A stretch of 64,000 bases of DNA, from assembly GCF_000812185.1 (NCBI RefSeq), contig NZ_CP007026.1, forward strand, positions 681,222 through 745,221, read 5' to 3'. A model generated the notes under the pieces. That model was given only the letters and a program-made list of their open reading frames with translations. It made no database searches and was not told the DNA's origin. A program made the translations under genes and the position numbers. The stretch comes from Candidatus Nitrosopelagicus brevis (GTDB taxonomy: Archaea; Thermoproteota; Nitrososphaeria; Nitrososphaerales; Nitrosopumilaceae). Position 1 is the stretch's first letter. Every line of letters begins with the position of its first letter. Of the stretch, positions 52,486 through 62,776 are shown one piece after another.

Positions 52486-52926
52486 ATGGAACATGATATT
52501 TTCTTTGATGGCAATGTGAAAGAATATTCGTGGTCGATAAAAACAAATGATAAAGTTGCAGACCAGATTAGAGAACACCCACCAGCTTTTCGTTCAGGTG
52601 GAAAATTAGACATAAAAAATAATGAAGAATCAAGATTTGTTGCATTACATGTTGGAATTTACTGGGGATTAGGTGTCAATATCATAAAAAATAATGATGT
52701 CGTTAATGTAATGTGTGATTCAAAAATTATGTTTGAAATTATGACCGGAGCAGAAAAAATTGATAATGATATAATCAATGACAAGGTCTACTTCATAAAT
52801 CAATTAACAAATTTAAGAAAATTGAAACTTAATTATCAATTAATAGAGTCTAAAGAAAATATTGCAACAAAACATCTTTTTGGCGAAGATGATACTGCAG
52901 GAAGAGATTCTAAGGGTTATGTCTAA
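52486..52926 (+). CDS. RNase H-like fold hypothetical protein
   Basis: 146 residues. DIFFDGNVKEYSWSI at the start carries the first Asp (8) of an RNase H-type strand. An Arg/Glu-rich turn (KNNEESRFVALHVGIYWGLG) places acidic 47/48 on the first helix, and NVMCDSKIM puts Asp78 on the fourth strand. The helix INQLTNLRKLKLNY and IESKENIATKHL resemble the RNase HI ending, but the last acidic residue (normally in xxADxL) is replaced. Enzymatic activity is uncertain. Overlaps the glycerate kinase tail by 17 bp. Confidence 0.5.
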   Translation: MEHDIFFDGNVKEYSWSIKTNDKVADQIREHPPAFRSGGKLDIKNNEESRFVALHVGIYWGLGVNIIKNNDVVNVMCDSKIMFEIMTGAEKIDNDIINDKVYFINQLTNLRKLKLNYQLIESKENIATKHLFGEDDTAGRDSKGYV

Positions 52927-54193
52927 TTATAACACCAATATCATTTACATTGTTTTGAGTAATACCTGTTTTAATTAAACCACCAAATTTTTTAAAAAAT
53001 GATGACGAATCATTATTTTTTAGATATGAACGTCCATCATAATTATACTTAGTTGAAAATATAGAACCAGCAAATTTAGTATTTCCATCAATTCCATCGG
53101 TTCCAATTGATGCAAATGTGAAATCAGGTTTTTTATGTTTTAATTTTTCATACAAACGGAGTACAAGCTCTTGATTACGTCCACCTTTTCCATTCCCGAT
53201 TACATTGACTGTGGGTTCACCGCCAAATATTATACAATTATTTTTTGACGTAATTGCTTTAGATGCAATCATTTGAGTGACTTGATCAAGATTGCCAGTA
53301 ATATTTGAAATTAGTTGAGCTTTGTAACCTAATTTTTTAGATTTGTCTTTCATTTTTAAAAGACAAGTTAAATTATTTAGAATTATAGTATTTTTTATTA
53401 CTGTCTTTTTTGGAGTTTCGGGAATATTTCCATTGACACCAGATTTCAAGACAGATAACGTGGAATTTGGTAATGTATGTTGAAGAGAAAATTTTTTGAG
53501 AATTTTTAATGCATCTGTGAAAGTGGATTTATCATAAGATGTCATTCCAGATGAAATTGAAGTTATGTCATCCCCAATTACATCAGAAACAACAAACGAT
53601 ATTCCCTTGCAATTCATATTTTGGATTAAGCGTCCTCCTTTGATTAGCGATAAGTGCTTACGAACACACGTAATTTCATTAATGTTTGCTCCTGATCGGA
53701 TCAATTCTTCATTTACAAGAATTTTGTCACGCAATGAAATTAAGTTAGGATATACAGACAGGGCAGAACCACCACCTGAAATGAGAAATAACACAAAATC
53801 ATTTTTTTGGGTTTTATTCAGAAATTCAACCAAATTCTTTCCTGCTTTGAGACTATTTCGATTAGGGAGAGGGTGACCTGCATTAATTATTTCAAAAATT
53901 TTTTTATTTAATTTTGGAGTTACTTCTTTTGGTACAACAACTATTCCATGATTGAATTTTATTTTTTGAGAAACATATTCAGTCATAGTGCCTGCAGATT
54001 TACCAACTGCAATTAAGAAAATATTATTAAATTTTTTGAGATCAATTTTAGAAGTAGAAAATTGAATTTTATTTTTTGAGATGTATTTTTTAAGATGTTG
54101 AGAAGGTGATGATGCAATTATCCCTTCATTCAATATTTTTAGAATGTCACGAGAATTATGATTGAGAGGTAATTTTGAGGGATTTTTGATCAA
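52910..54193 (-). CDS. glycerate 2-kinase (GckA/MOFRL)
   Basis: 427 residues: DUF4147 N-terminal domain with IFLIAVGKSAGTMTEYV and NDFVLFLISGGGSALSV (phosphate-binding), and a C-terminal MOFRL domain with FTFASIGTDGIDGNTKFAG. Makes 2-phosphoglycerate from glycerate. No other semi-phosphorylating ED gene nearby; in Thaumarchaeota it may salvage glycerate or link to the phosphoglycolate pathway. The 24518 phosphatase yields glycolate, but no connecting enzyme is visible. Confidence 0.85.
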   Translation of the reverse strand: MIKNPSKLPLNHNSRDILKILNEGIIASSPSQHLKKYISKNKIQFSTSKIDLKKFNNIFLIAVGKSAGTMTEYVSQKIKFNHGIVVVPKEVTPKLNKKIFEIINAGHPLPNRNSLKAGKNLVEFLNKTQKNDFVLFLISGGGSALSVYPNLISLRDKILVNEELIRSGANINEITCVRKHLSLIKGGRLIQNMNCKGISFVVSDVIGDDITSISSGMTSYDKSTFTDALKILKKFSLQHTLPNSTLSVLKSGVNGNIPETPKKTVIKNTIILNNLTCLLKMKDKSKKLGYKAQLISNITGNLDQVTQMIASKAITSKNNCIIFGGEPTVNVIGNGKGGRNQELVLRLYEKLKHKKPDFTFASIGTDGIDGNTKFAGSIFSTKYNYDGRSYLKNNDSSSFFKKFGGLIKTGITQNNVNDIGVIIRHNP

Positions 54194-54240
54194 TTACTTA
54201 TGATTAGGATGAAAATAACTTAAGTTTTTGAGATTGGAAG

Positions 54241-54247
54241 GTATAAG
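54241..54247 (+). promoter_or_regulatory. TATA-like box of the iron alcohol dehydrogenase gene
   Basis: gtataag centred about 28 bp before ATG 54272; likely short or absent leader. Confidence 0.55.
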
Positions 54248-54271
54248 TAAGAATACTATCTTACATCAAAT

Positions 54272-55216
54272 ATGGATACAGTAAGAGTTCCCAAAGTAAT
54301 TCAATTTGGGGAAGATGCATTATCACAAGCTGAATATCCAAAAAATGCTTTAGTTGTTACAACAGTACCTCCAGAATTATCTGACAAATGGTTAGGAAAA
54401 ATGGGTATACAAGATTATATCTTGTACGACAAAGTTCAACCAGAACCATCAATTGAAATGGTTAAAGAGGTAATTGACGAATACAAATCCAAAAACATTA
54501 GTGCAATGATTGGATTAGGAGGAGGAAGTTCAATGGATGTTGTCAAGTATGCAGCTTCTGAAATGGGTGTAGAAAAAATTCTAATTCCTACAACATTTGG
54601 AACTGGTGCAGAAATGACAACATATTGTGTTCTAAAGTTTGATGGAAAAAAGAAATTGCTTAGAGAGGACAGATTCCTTGCAGATAGAGCAGTAATTGAT
54701 TCATACTTTATGAACGGTACACCAGAACAAGTTATCAAAAGTTCAGTATGTGATGCATGTGCACAAGCAACAGAAGGTTATGACAGTAAACTTGGAAATG
54801 ACCTTACCAAAACATTGTGTAAACAAGCATTCGATGTATTGTATGACGCAATCATGAATGATAAACCAGAGAATTATCCATATGGCTCCATGTTATCGGG
54901 TATGGGCTTCGGAAATTGTTCAACTACGTTAGGACATGCATTATCGTATGTCTTTTCAAATGAAGGAGTGCCACATGGTTACTCACTTTCATCATGTACT
55001 ACAGTTGCCCACAAACATAACAAATCGATATTTTATGATAGATTCAAAGAAATTATCGAAAAAATGGGATTTGATAAATTAGACCTCAAAGCAGATGTTA
55101 ATCAAGCTGCAGATGTTGTGATGACAGACAAAGGTCATTTAGATCCAAACCCAATTCCAATTTCAAAAGAAGATGTTGTAAAATGTCTCAACGATATTAA
55201 AGCCGGAAATCTCTAA
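54272..55216 (+). CDS. iron-containing alcohol dehydrogenase, probable malonic semialdehyde reductase
   Basis: 314 residues, short for the family (usually about 380). NAD-binding site MIGLGGGSSMDVVKYAA, PTTFGTGAEMTTYCVL, and metal ligands in TLGHALSYVF and GVPHGYSLS. A similar short iron ADH of N. maritimus reduces malonic and succinic semialdehydes in the 3HP/4HB cycle, and this is the best-fitting role. The reduction in size comes from a shortened C-terminal helical domain. Own promoter. Confidence 0.82.
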   Translation: MDTVRVPKVIQFGEDALSQAEYPKNALVVTTVPPELSDKWLGKMGIQDYILYDKVQPEPSIEMVKEVIDEYKSKNISAMIGLGGGSSMDVVKYAASEMGVEKILIPTTFGTGAEMTTYCVLKFDGKKKLLREDRFLADRAVIDSYFMNGTPEQVIKSSVCDACAQATEGYDSKLGNDLTKTLCKQAFDVLYDAIMNDKPENYPYGSMLSGMGFGNCSTTLGHALSYVFSNEGVPHGYSLSSCTTVAHKHNKSIFYDRFKEIIEKMGFDKLDLKADVNQAADVVMTDKGHLDPNPIPISKEDVVKCLNDIKAGNL

Positions 55217-55305
55217 ACACTAATTCTTTTTTATATTTTATTTACTAGTGCCTTAACAAACCGCTATGCTTTATTAACGGTAATTTTCGAGTATCAACAG
55301 GTAAA

Positions 55306-56391
55306 ATGCTCAAATTCGGAATTCAAAATGGATTAAACGTAGCAAGATTAGGATTAACTGAAGATCAAATTTTAACAGCATGTAGTTTAGCAGACAAAAC
55401 AGGTTATCACTCAATCTGGTACATGGACCACTCAAATGTGCCACAGTGGAGTAACGCAATTGTTAACGACCCATGGGTTATGCTTGCAGGAATTGCAGCT
55501 GTAACAAATAATGTAGAATTAGGAACTTGTGTAACAGATGCACTAAGAAGACATCCATCAAACATTGCACTTGCATCAATTACACTAGATAGATTATCAA
55601 AAGGAAGAGGAACATTAGGAATTGGTGCAGGAGAAGCACAGAATCTAAAAGAATTCAATATTCCATTTGATAAACCAGTATCAAAATTTGAAGAACAACT
55701 TCAAGTTATCAAACATCTTTATGATTCAGATCCAGATAACAGAAAAACCTGGGAAGGAAAATATTATCAATTAACTGAAGCATGTCTACAAGCAAAATCA
55801 GTACGACAGCCACATGTTCCAATTTACATGGCATCTGGAGGACCACGAACCCTAAAGATGACAGGAAAGTATGGAGACGGATGGTTACCAATAGGTTACA
55901 CACCAGAATTATTTGAAGATCACAAAAATCAAATTGTTGATTCAATGAATGAAAATGGAAGAACAGAAGAAGAAAAGCAAGATTTCCAAATGGCGCTAGA
56001 TATTGACGTGTACTTCTCAGATGACGCAGAAACATCATGGGCAAAGATGAAAGAAGCAATCAAAGTTAGTTTGTTTAAACCAGAAGTTCTAAGAGTTCAT
56101 GGATTAAAAGACATAGAAGGATTTGATTTTAAAAAATACTTTACAGAATATTCAATGTCAAATCAAGATTGGATTGTAAAAATGAGAGAAGCTGCAACAA
56201 CAATTCCAGATAAGATTGCAAGATCTTCAGTAGGAGTTGGTACACCAGATGATGTAATCGAAGTCTTTGAAAAATTCCTTAAAGCAGGCGTAAACCATTA
56301 TGTTATCAGATTCTGGGGTTCAAATTACTTTGGCTCCATTGATCAATTTGCAAATAAAGTAATTCCATATTTCAAAGATCAAGATAAATAA
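55306..56391 (+). CDS. LLM-class flavin-dependent oxidoreductase (Mer-like)
   Basis: 361 residues, TIM-barrel luciferase-like. DKTGYHSIWYMDHSNVPQW, GTCVTDALRRHPSNIALAS, RGTLGIGAGEAQNL and VPIYMASGGPRTLKM match F420-dependent 5,10-methylenetetrahydromethanopterin reductase and relatives. The cofactor is probably F420. The exact substrate is uncertain because Thaumarchaeota encode several such paralogues. A ctttattaa box lies about 32 bp before the ATG. Confidence 0.85.
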   Translation: MLKFGIQNGLNVARLGLTEDQILTACSLADKTGYHSIWYMDHSNVPQWSNAIVNDPWVMLAGIAAVTNNVELGTCVTDALRRHPSNIALASITLDRLSKGRGTLGIGAGEAQNLKEFNIPFDKPVSKFEEQLQVIKHLYDSDPDNRKTWEGKYYQLTEACLQAKSVRQPHVPIYMASGGPRTLKMTGKYGDGWLPIGYTPELFEDHKNQIVDSMNENGRTEEEKQDFQMALDIDVYFSDDAETSWAKMKEAIKVSLFKPEVLRVHGLKDIEGFDFKKYFTEYSMSNQDWIVKMREAATTIPDKIARSSVGVGTPDDVIEVFEKFLKAGVNHYVIRFWGSNYFGSIDQFANKVIPYFKDQDK

Positions 56392-56418
56392 TTTAACTAA
56401 CAAGAAATTTCTAAGCGT

Positions 56419-57051
56419 ATGCAACTGTTAGGAAAATTAATCATAAAATCTAAAACTAAAATTATTAAATTTTTGAACGAAGAAAATACTGGTAGAATTT
56501 CAAGTATAGATGAACAAGGATTTCCTCAAATTATTCCAATGAATTTTGTTTTCTTAAATGATTCAGTGTATATGCATTCACATATCAGAGGAGAGAAAAT
56601 TGAAAACATAAAGCGGAATTCTAAAGTTGGATTTGAAGTAGATAGAAATTTAGAATTTTTACCTTCATATTTTTCAGATCCAGAAGATGCATCACTTGCA
56701 GATACATTATACATTAGTGTTGTAATCAAAGGTGAAGCATTACTAGTGGAAAATAATGAGGAAAAGGTTCTAGCATTGAATGGATTAATGAAAAAATATC
56801 AACCTGAAGGGCGATACAAGCCAATGGATAAGGATATGGACGTATTAGATGCAACTGCAGTAATCAAGATAATACCAAAAGAGATGAATGGAAAATACAA
56901 AATTGGCCAAAACATGAGTAAAGAAGAAAAAATTGATTTGGCTAATAAAATAAAGGATAGAAATTCTAAAACATCTAGAGAGACATTAGCTATCATGGGT
57001 TTTGTAATTCAGGATGACGAATTGGTCATGAAAGAAGATGTAGAGTGGTAA
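56419..57051 (+). CDS. pyridoxamine 5'-phosphate oxidase-like flavin protein
   Basis: 210 residues. Split barrel with NTGRISSIDEQGFPQIIPMNF, VYMHSHIRGEKIENIKRNSKVGF and GEALLVENNEEKVLAL. This is the PNPOx/FMN- or F420-binding split barrel group. It follows the LLM oxidoreductase by 27 bp on the same strand, so both may share a deazaflavin-linked role (inference). C-terminal basic/acidic helical tail. Confidence 0.72.
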   Translation: MQLLGKLIIKSKTKIIKFLNEENTGRISSIDEQGFPQIIPMNFVFLNDSVYMHSHIRGEKIENIKRNSKVGFEVDRNLEFLPSYFSDPEDASLADTLYISVVIKGEALLVENNEEKVLALNGLMKKYQPEGRYKPMDKDMDVLDATAVIKIIPKEMNGKYKIGQNMSKEEKIDLANKIKDRNSKTSRETLAIMGFVIQDDELVMKEDVEW

Positions 57052-57093
57052 GTTCGTACTAATTTTTATAAACATTTCAAACAGGGATATTAC

Positions 57094-57987
57094 ATGTCAG
57101 ATTCAACCATAGATGATGCATTAAGGTTATTAGAAATTGGTAAAGGTAATCCAGATAGATTAAAGCAGATAATTGAATCATTTCAAAAAAGAAGCATGAT
57201 TTCTATGCAAGATAGAAAATATGTAGATGCACTAGTCGAACAATATCTAACTCCAAGGCATAGACAGATGACAAGTAAAATGAAACCATCTGAGAGACAA
57301 AAAACTAATTTTCCAAGAATTAGAAAAACAACAGAATCTTCATTTAAGATTACAGAAGTTAAAGCAACATCAGAAAAGACAAAATCAGAAGAAACAACAT
57401 CAGAAAATCCATATATCAAATCAACTGCAGAAGTTAAAAAATCGGAACCTCAAAAAGAAGAACTTGCCTCAAAGGAACCAACAATTGAAGAAAAATTTAT
57501 TGAACATGTTGAAAAAGATCGTTCCACTACAAAGAAATCAAATAAAGGAAAAGTTGTAGGGATCATCATAGGAATTATTGCCGTAATTGTAATTGGTGTG
57601 GGTGCAGCATATATGGGAAGTAGTTCAGATTTACTTTCTTCAGAACCAGAAATTGAAGAAAGAATTACGTGTCAAGATAACATATTACTTGTATCAGCTA
57701 CAAAGATTCCTAATTTCCCAGCACCAGGAAAAGATTTGAAATATTATCAGGACCGTTATGATAATGAGCCATCCTACAAAGATTGGTTTGATAGAAACTT
57801 CCCAGGTCAAACAATAGAAGAAGTTTTGGTACCACAAGTGGGAGACAAAGAAACAATCATTCCAGGATTTCCAGATCCTGAAAAAGACTTGCAGCATTAT
57901 CTAGATAGATACGATAATGAGCCATCCTACAAAGATTGGTTTGATAGAAACTTCCCAGGTCAAACAGTTAGAGAAGCGGTTTGTTAA
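57094..57987 (+). CDS. membrane protein with duplicated C-terminal domain
   Basis: 297 residues. N-terminal helical region (1-60) with VDALVEQYLTPRHRQM. A Lys/Glu/Thr-rich linker to about 150, then a membrane segment at 150-171 (GKVVGIIIGIIAVIVIGVGAA). Two copies of a 30-residue motif follow, each with YDNEPSYKDWFDRNFPGQT, which suggests the outer C-terminus binds a repetitive partner. The copies are separated by 51 codons and are nearly identical in DNA. Function unknown. Confidence 0.75.
   Translation: MSDSTIDDALRLLEIGKGNPDRLKQIIESFQKRSMISMQDRKYVDALVEQYLTPRHRQMTSKMKPSERQKTNFPRIRKTTESSFKITEVKATSEKTKSEETTSENPYIKSTAEVKKSEPQKEELASKEPTIEEKFIEHVEKDRSTTKKSNKGKVVGIIIGIIAVIVIGVGAAYMGSSSDLLSSEPEIEERITCQDNILLVSATKIPNFPAPGKDLKYYQDRYDNEPSYKDWFDRNFPGQTIEEVLVPQVGDKETIIPGFPDPEKDLQHYLDRYDNEPSYKDWFDRNFPGQTVREAVC
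57760..57966 (+). repeat. exact 54-bp direct repeat, two copies
   Basis: The copies are 57760-57813 and 57913-57966, identical over all 54 bases, 153 bp apart. Both are in frame and encode the domain duplication of the preceding CDS. Identical codons argue for a recent duplication or gene conversion. Confidence 0.9.
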
Positions 57988-58032
57988 ATTTCAATAGCTA
58001 GCTATATCTTTTCTTCCAGATAACGCTAAGTA

Positions 58033-59973
58033 TTGCAAAAATTTGAGATAAATTCAGAGTTTTTACCGACAGGAGACCAGCCACAAGCAATTGATGATCT
58101 TGTAGAAGGTTCCAAAACAAAGATGAACCAGACATTATTAGGAGTTACAGGTAGCGGCAAGACATTCACAGTAGCAAATGTTATTGCAAACACTGGAAAA
58201 AATGCATTAATCATATCACATAACAAAACATTGGCAGCACAGCTTTATTCAGAATTAAAACAATTCTTTCCAAAAAACAATGTAGGTTATTTTGTTAGCT
58301 ATTATGATTATTATCAACCAGAAAGTTACATGCCACAAACAGACACGTATATAGAAAAAGATACACAGATTAATGAAAAAATTGAAAAAATGAGATTAGA
58401 AGCCACTGCAATGCTTCTATCTGGAGAACCAACTATCATAGTATCAACGGTATCATGCATCTACTCGCTAGGCTCACCAAAAGAATGGGAAGATATGGCA
58501 ATCACATTAAAGAAAAATGAGGAAATTGCACGAAATGAAATTATTAAAAAATTAATCAATGCAAGATATGAAAGAAACGATGTCGAGTTAATCCCAGGAA
58601 ATTTTAGAGTTAAAGGAGACACAATTGATGTAATACCTGCATATTCCCAAGACATTATTAGAATTTCATTATTTGGAGATGAAATTGAAAGAATAACAAT
58701 TCTAGATAACGTTTCATTAGATATAAAAAAACAATTGGAATCTTTCAAAATTTTTCCTGCAAAACACTATCTCATTGCAAAAGACATTCGAGATAATGCA
58801 GTAAAATCAATCAAGACAGAATTGAAAGACAGGTTAAGCAGATTACCAGAATTAGAAAGACAGAGACTAGAGATGAGAACAAAATATGATTTAGAGATGA
58901 TAGAAGAGTTAGGATATTGTTCAGGAATTGAAAATTATTCACGACATTTTGATGGAAGAAATGAGGGAGAACCCGCATTTTGTCTCTTAGACTTTTACGG
59001 AAAAGAATTCTTACTTGTTATTGATGAATCACATGTAACACTCCCACAGCTACATGGAATGTACAAAGGAGATTTCTCTAGAAAAAAATCATTGATAGAT
59101 TATGGATTTAGATTACCAAGTGCATTTGATAACAGACCATTAAAGTTTGAAGAGTTTGAAAAAAAACTTAAGGATGTAATTTTTGTTTCGGCAACACCAG
59201 GAGATTATGAAAAAAAGAGATCAAAACAAATTGTAGAACAATTAGTGAGACCTACAGGATTAATTGATCCTATCGTAGAAATAAGAAAATCTCAGGGACA
59301 GATGGATGATCTGATTAAAGAAGTTTCTAACAGAGCCAAAAAAAATGAGCGAACGTTAGTTACAACATTGACCAAAAGAATGGCAGAAGATTTAGCAGAT
59401 TATCTATCTAAAAAAGAAGTAAGAGTGAGATATCTGCATTCGGAAATAGAAGGACTGCAAAGAACAGAATTAATCAGGCAGTTGAGATTAGGGGAATTCG
59501 ATGTACTAGTAGGCATAAATCTGCTAAGAGAAGGATTGGATATTCCAGAAGTATCACTAGTAGCAATTTTAGATGCAGACAAGGAAGGGTTTTTGAGAAA
59601 TAACACAAGCTTAATCCAAACTTTTGGAAGAGCCGCAAGAAATTCCCAAGGCAAAGTGATCATGTATGCAGACAATATTACAAAATCAATGAAGTCTGCA
59701 ATTGCAGAAACAGAAAGAAGACGAGAAAAACAAATAGAATATAATAATGAAAATAAAATCATACCTAAAACAATCATAAAATCAATACCAGAACAAGAAA
59801 CAGAATTAGATGATATTAAAAATAAATCAAAAACTGACTTAGGTAAACAAAAAATTGAAATTGAGACACAGATGAAAGTATTTGCCGAAGATCTAGATTT
59901 TGAAAATGCAATAAAATGTAGAGATAAAATAAAAAGAATTGAAAAGGAGTTACAAAAAGATGAATCAAAATGA
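58033..59973 (+). CDS. uvrB: excinuclease ABC subunit B
   Basis: 646 residues from TTG 58033 (no ATG in frame nearby). Walker A GVTGSGKTFTVANV, the beta-hairpin region YYDYYQPESYMPQTDTYIEK, Walker-B/DEAD-like FLLVIDESHVTLPQ, helicase motif VGINLLREGLDIPEVS and FGRAARNSQGKV are present, with a C-terminal UVR domain (DFENAIKCRDKIKRIEKEL). It verifies damage and loads UvrC. Bacterial-type nucleotide excision repair, patchily present in mesophilic archaea. Overlaps uvrA by 14 bp. Confidence 0.97.
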   Translation: MQKFEINSEFLPTGDQPQAIDDLVEGSKTKMNQTLLGVTGSGKTFTVANVIANTGKNALIISHNKTLAAQLYSELKQFFPKNNVGYFVSYYDYYQPESYMPQTDTYIEKDTQINEKIEKMRLEATAMLLSGEPTIIVSTVSCIYSLGSPKEWEDMAITLKKNEEIARNEIIKKLINARYERNDVELIPGNFRVKGDTIDVIPAYSQDIIRISLFGDEIERITILDNVSLDIKKQLESFKIFPAKHYLIAKDIRDNAVKSIKTELKDRLSRLPELERQRLEMRTKYDLEMIEELGYCSGIENYSRHFDGRNEGEPAFCLLDFYGKEFLLVIDESHVTLPQLHGMYKGDFSRKKSLIDYGFRLPSAFDNRPLKFEEFEKKLKDVIFVSATPGDYEKKRSKQIVEQLVRPTGLIDPIVEIRKSQGQMDDLIKEVSNRAKKNERTLVTTLTKRMAEDLADYLSKKEVRVRYLHSEIEGLQRTELIRQLRLGEFDVLVGINLLREGLDIPEVSLVAILDADKEGFLRNNTSLIQTFGRAARNSQGKVIMYADNITKSMKSAIAETERRREKQIEYNNENKIIPKTIIKSIPEQETELDDIKNKSKTDLGKQKIEIETQMKVFAEDLDFENAIKCRDKIKRIEKELQKDESK

Positions 59974-62776
59974 ATTAAAAGTTAGAGGTGCACGTCACCA
60001 TAATCTAAAAAATATTGATGTGAATATACCAAAAAATAAAATTGTTGTAATTAGCGGATTATCAGGTTCAGGAAAATCAACACTTGCATTTGATACAATT
60101 TATGCTGAAGGCCAAAGGCGTTATGTTGAATCACTTTCTGCATATGCAAGACAATTTTTAGAAATGATGGATAAACCAGATGTTGATTCAATAGATGGGC
60201 TATCACCTGCAATTTCAATTCAACAGAAAACAACTAGTAAAAATCCACGTTCAACAGTAGGAACTACTACAGAAATTTATGACTATATGAGACTGTTATT
60301 TGCAAGAATTGGAATTCCACATTGTACAAATTGTGGAAGAAAGATTTCAACACAATCAATCGAATCAATTACAGATTCAGTCATAAAGGAATTTTCTCAG
60401 AAAAAAGTTCTAGTTTTAGCACCACTAATTCAAAGAAAAAAAGGAACGTACGAAAAATTATTTGAGCAAATGAAAAAAGATGGATATTCAAGAGCAAGAG
60501 TTAATGGAGAAATCATTTTACTTGAAGATGAATTTCCAAAATTAGACAGACAGAAATGGCATAACATTGAGATTGTTGTCGACAGGATTATCGCATCAAA
60601 ATCTGATAAAAGTAGAATTTTTGAAGGTATTCAAACTGCATTAAAGGCCGCAAAGGGTTCTGTTCTAGTAGCATCAGAAAAAAATGAAAAGATTTTTTCA
60701 CAGAATAATGCATGCCCACATTGTGGGATTACTGTAGGAGAATTAGAACCACGCACATTTTCTTTCAATTCTCCATTTGGAATGTGTAACCAATGTAACG
60801 GATTAGGTGTCAAGATGGAATTTGATCCAGATTTAGTAATTCCTGATAAGACAAAATCAATTTTAGATGGAGCAATTGTTCCATGGAGTGGGAGATTTTC
60901 ATCATATAGAAAACAGGAATTGAGAGTGGTTGGAAAGAAATACAAATTCAATTTGATGACGCCAATGAATCAAATGAAGTCAAAGCAGATCAAAGTAATT
61001 TTGTATGGTACTGAAGATGTAATGAAATTTTCATACGAAGCAAAGACTAGTGATACAATTTGGGAATATACAGATGCGTTTGAAGGAGTGTTAAACAATC
61101 TGCAACGAAAATTCATGGAAACTGATTCAGAATCTAAAAGAGAATGGTTAAAACAATTCATGAGAGACACGCCATGTTTAACATGTCAAGGTAGAAAGCT
61201 AAAACCAGAAGCACTAGCAGTGAAAATTAATTCAAAAAACATAATGGAAGTTTGTGATTTATCAATTGATTCATCTTATGAATTTTTTAATAAATTAGAA
61301 TTAACTGATACAGAACAATTCATTGCAAGAGATATTTTAAAAGAAATTAAAGAAAGATTGGAATTTTTAAGAAATGTTGGATTGAACTATCTTTCTTTAA
61401 ATCGTTCAAGCGCAACACTTTCAGGAGGAGAATCACAGAGAATTAGGCTAGCAACACAGATTGGTTCGAATTTGACAGGAGTTTTGTACGTACTAGATGA
61501 ACCAACAATAGGTTTGCATCAAAGAGATAATGCAAGATTAATCAAGACATTATCAAAATTACGAGATTTAGGAAATACAGTCATAGTAGTAGAACATGAT
61601 GAAGAGATTATTAGAAACTCAGATTGGATTTTAGATTTAGGGCCAGGTGCAGGCGTACATGGAGGAAGTGTAGTTTTTGAAGGTACATTGAAGCAAATTC
61701 TCAATAATCATAAATCAGTAACAGGGGATTATCTAAAAGATCATAATCTAATCAAGATTGAAGATAAGATAAGAGAACAAAAAGGAAAAATTGTTGTAAA
61801 AGGTGCACAAGAAAATAATCTAAAAAACATTAACGTTGAATTCCCGTTAGGATTTCTAATTTCAGTTACGGGAGTTTCAGGCTCAGGAAAATCGACATTG
61901 ATCAACGACATATTACTCAAAGCACTATCATCTTACTTTTACAAAACTACAGGATTACCTGGAAAACATAAGGATGTTGCAGGAGTAGAAAATATAGATA
62001 AAATAATTTCAATTGATCAATCACCAATAGGGAGAACGCCTAGATCAAATCCTGCAACATACATTGGTGCGTTCACACCAATTAGAGAATTATTTTCAAA
62101 TACTGAACTATCAAAAGAAAGAGGGTATACACCAGGACAATTCTCATTTAATGTTGCAGTTGGAAGATGTTTTGCGTGTGAAGGAGATGGAGTGAAAAAA
62201 ATTGAAATGCAGTTTTTATCAGATGTTTATGTGAAATGTGACGAATGTAATGGAAAAAGATACAATTCTGAAACATTAGGTGTCATGTATAAGGGAAAAA
62301 ATATTGCAGATATTTTACAAATGACAGTTGAAGAAGCACTAAAATTTTTTGAGAATATACCTGCAATAAAAAAGAAATTAGAAACTGTGCTAGACGTAGG
62401 ATTAGGATACATAAAACTTGGTCAGTCATCAACTACATTATCCGGAGGAGAGGCACAACGAGTAAAGCTCGCATCAGAATTATCAAAAAGAGGAACAGGG
62501 AAAACGCTTTACATCTTAGATGAGCCTACAACAGGATTACATTTTGCAGATGTTCAAAAATTACTTGATGTTTTAAACAGATTGGTAAATGTAGGAAATA
62601 CAGTAATTGTTATTGAACATAACATGGATGTTATAAAAAATTCAGATTGGATAATAGATTTAGGACCAGAAGGAGGAGATGAAGGAGGAAATCTAGTCAT
62701 CGCAGGCACGCCAAAAGAGGTATCAAGTTTTTCAAAAAGTTATACAGGAAAATATCTCAAAAAAGTGATAAACTGA
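59960..62776 (+). CDS. uvrA: excinuclease ABC subunit A
   Basis: 938 residues from ATG 59960 ([19 protein letters not shown]). Two ABC ATPase halves: [20 protein letters not shown] and [18 protein letters not shown] for Walker [13 protein letters not shown] and [15 protein letters not shown] signatures. Zinc fingers: CPHCG...CNQCNG and CFACEGDG...[10 protein letters not shown]. UvrA dimer scans for DNA lesions and loads UvrB. ATG overlaps the uvrB stop by 14 bp and shares one base with uvrC. Confidence 0.97.
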   Translation: MNQNELKVRGARHHNLKNIDVNIPKNKIVVISGLSGSGKSTLAFDTIYAEGQRRYVESLSAYARQFLEMMDKPDVDSIDGLSPAISIQQKTTSKNPRSTVGTTTEIYDYMRLLFARIGIPHCTNCGRKISTQSIESITDSVIKEFSQKKVLVLAPLIQRKKGTYEKLFEQMKKDGYSRARVNGEIILLEDEFPKLDRQKWHNIEIVVDRIIASKSDKSRIFEGIQTALKAAKGSVLVASEKNEKIFSQNNACPHCGITVGELEPRTFSFNSPFGMCNQCNGLGVKMEFDPDLVIPDKTKSILDGAIVPWSGRFSSYRKQELRVVGKKYKFNLMTPMNQMKSKQIKVILYGTEDVMKFSYEAKTSDTIWEYTDAFEGVLNNLQRKFMETDSESKREWLKQFMRDTPCLTCQGRKLKPEALAVKINSKNIMEVCDLSIDSSYEFFNKLELTDTEQFIARDILKEIKERLEFLRNVGLNYLSLNRSSATLSGGESQRIRLATQIGSNLTGVLYVLDEPTIGLHQRDNARLIKTLSKLRDLGNTVIVVEHDEEIIRNSDWILDLGPGAGVHGGSVVFEGTLKQILNNHKSVTGDYLKDHNLIKIEDKIREQKGKIVVKGAQENNLKNINVEFPLGFLISVTGVSGSGKSTLINDILLKALSSYFYKTTGLPGKHKDVAGVENIDKIISIDQSPIGRTPRSNPATYIGAFTPIRELFSNTELSKERGYTPGQFSFNVAVGRCFACEGDGVKKIEMQFLSDVYVKCDECNGKRYNSETLGVMYKGKNIADILQMTVEEALKFFENIPAIKKKLETVLDVGLGYIKLGQSSTTLSGGEAQRVKLASELSKRGTGKTLYILDEPTTGLHFADVQKLLDVLNRLVNVGNTVIVIEHNMDVIKNSDWIIDLGPEGGDEGGNLVIAGTPKEVSSFSKSYTGKYLKKVIN

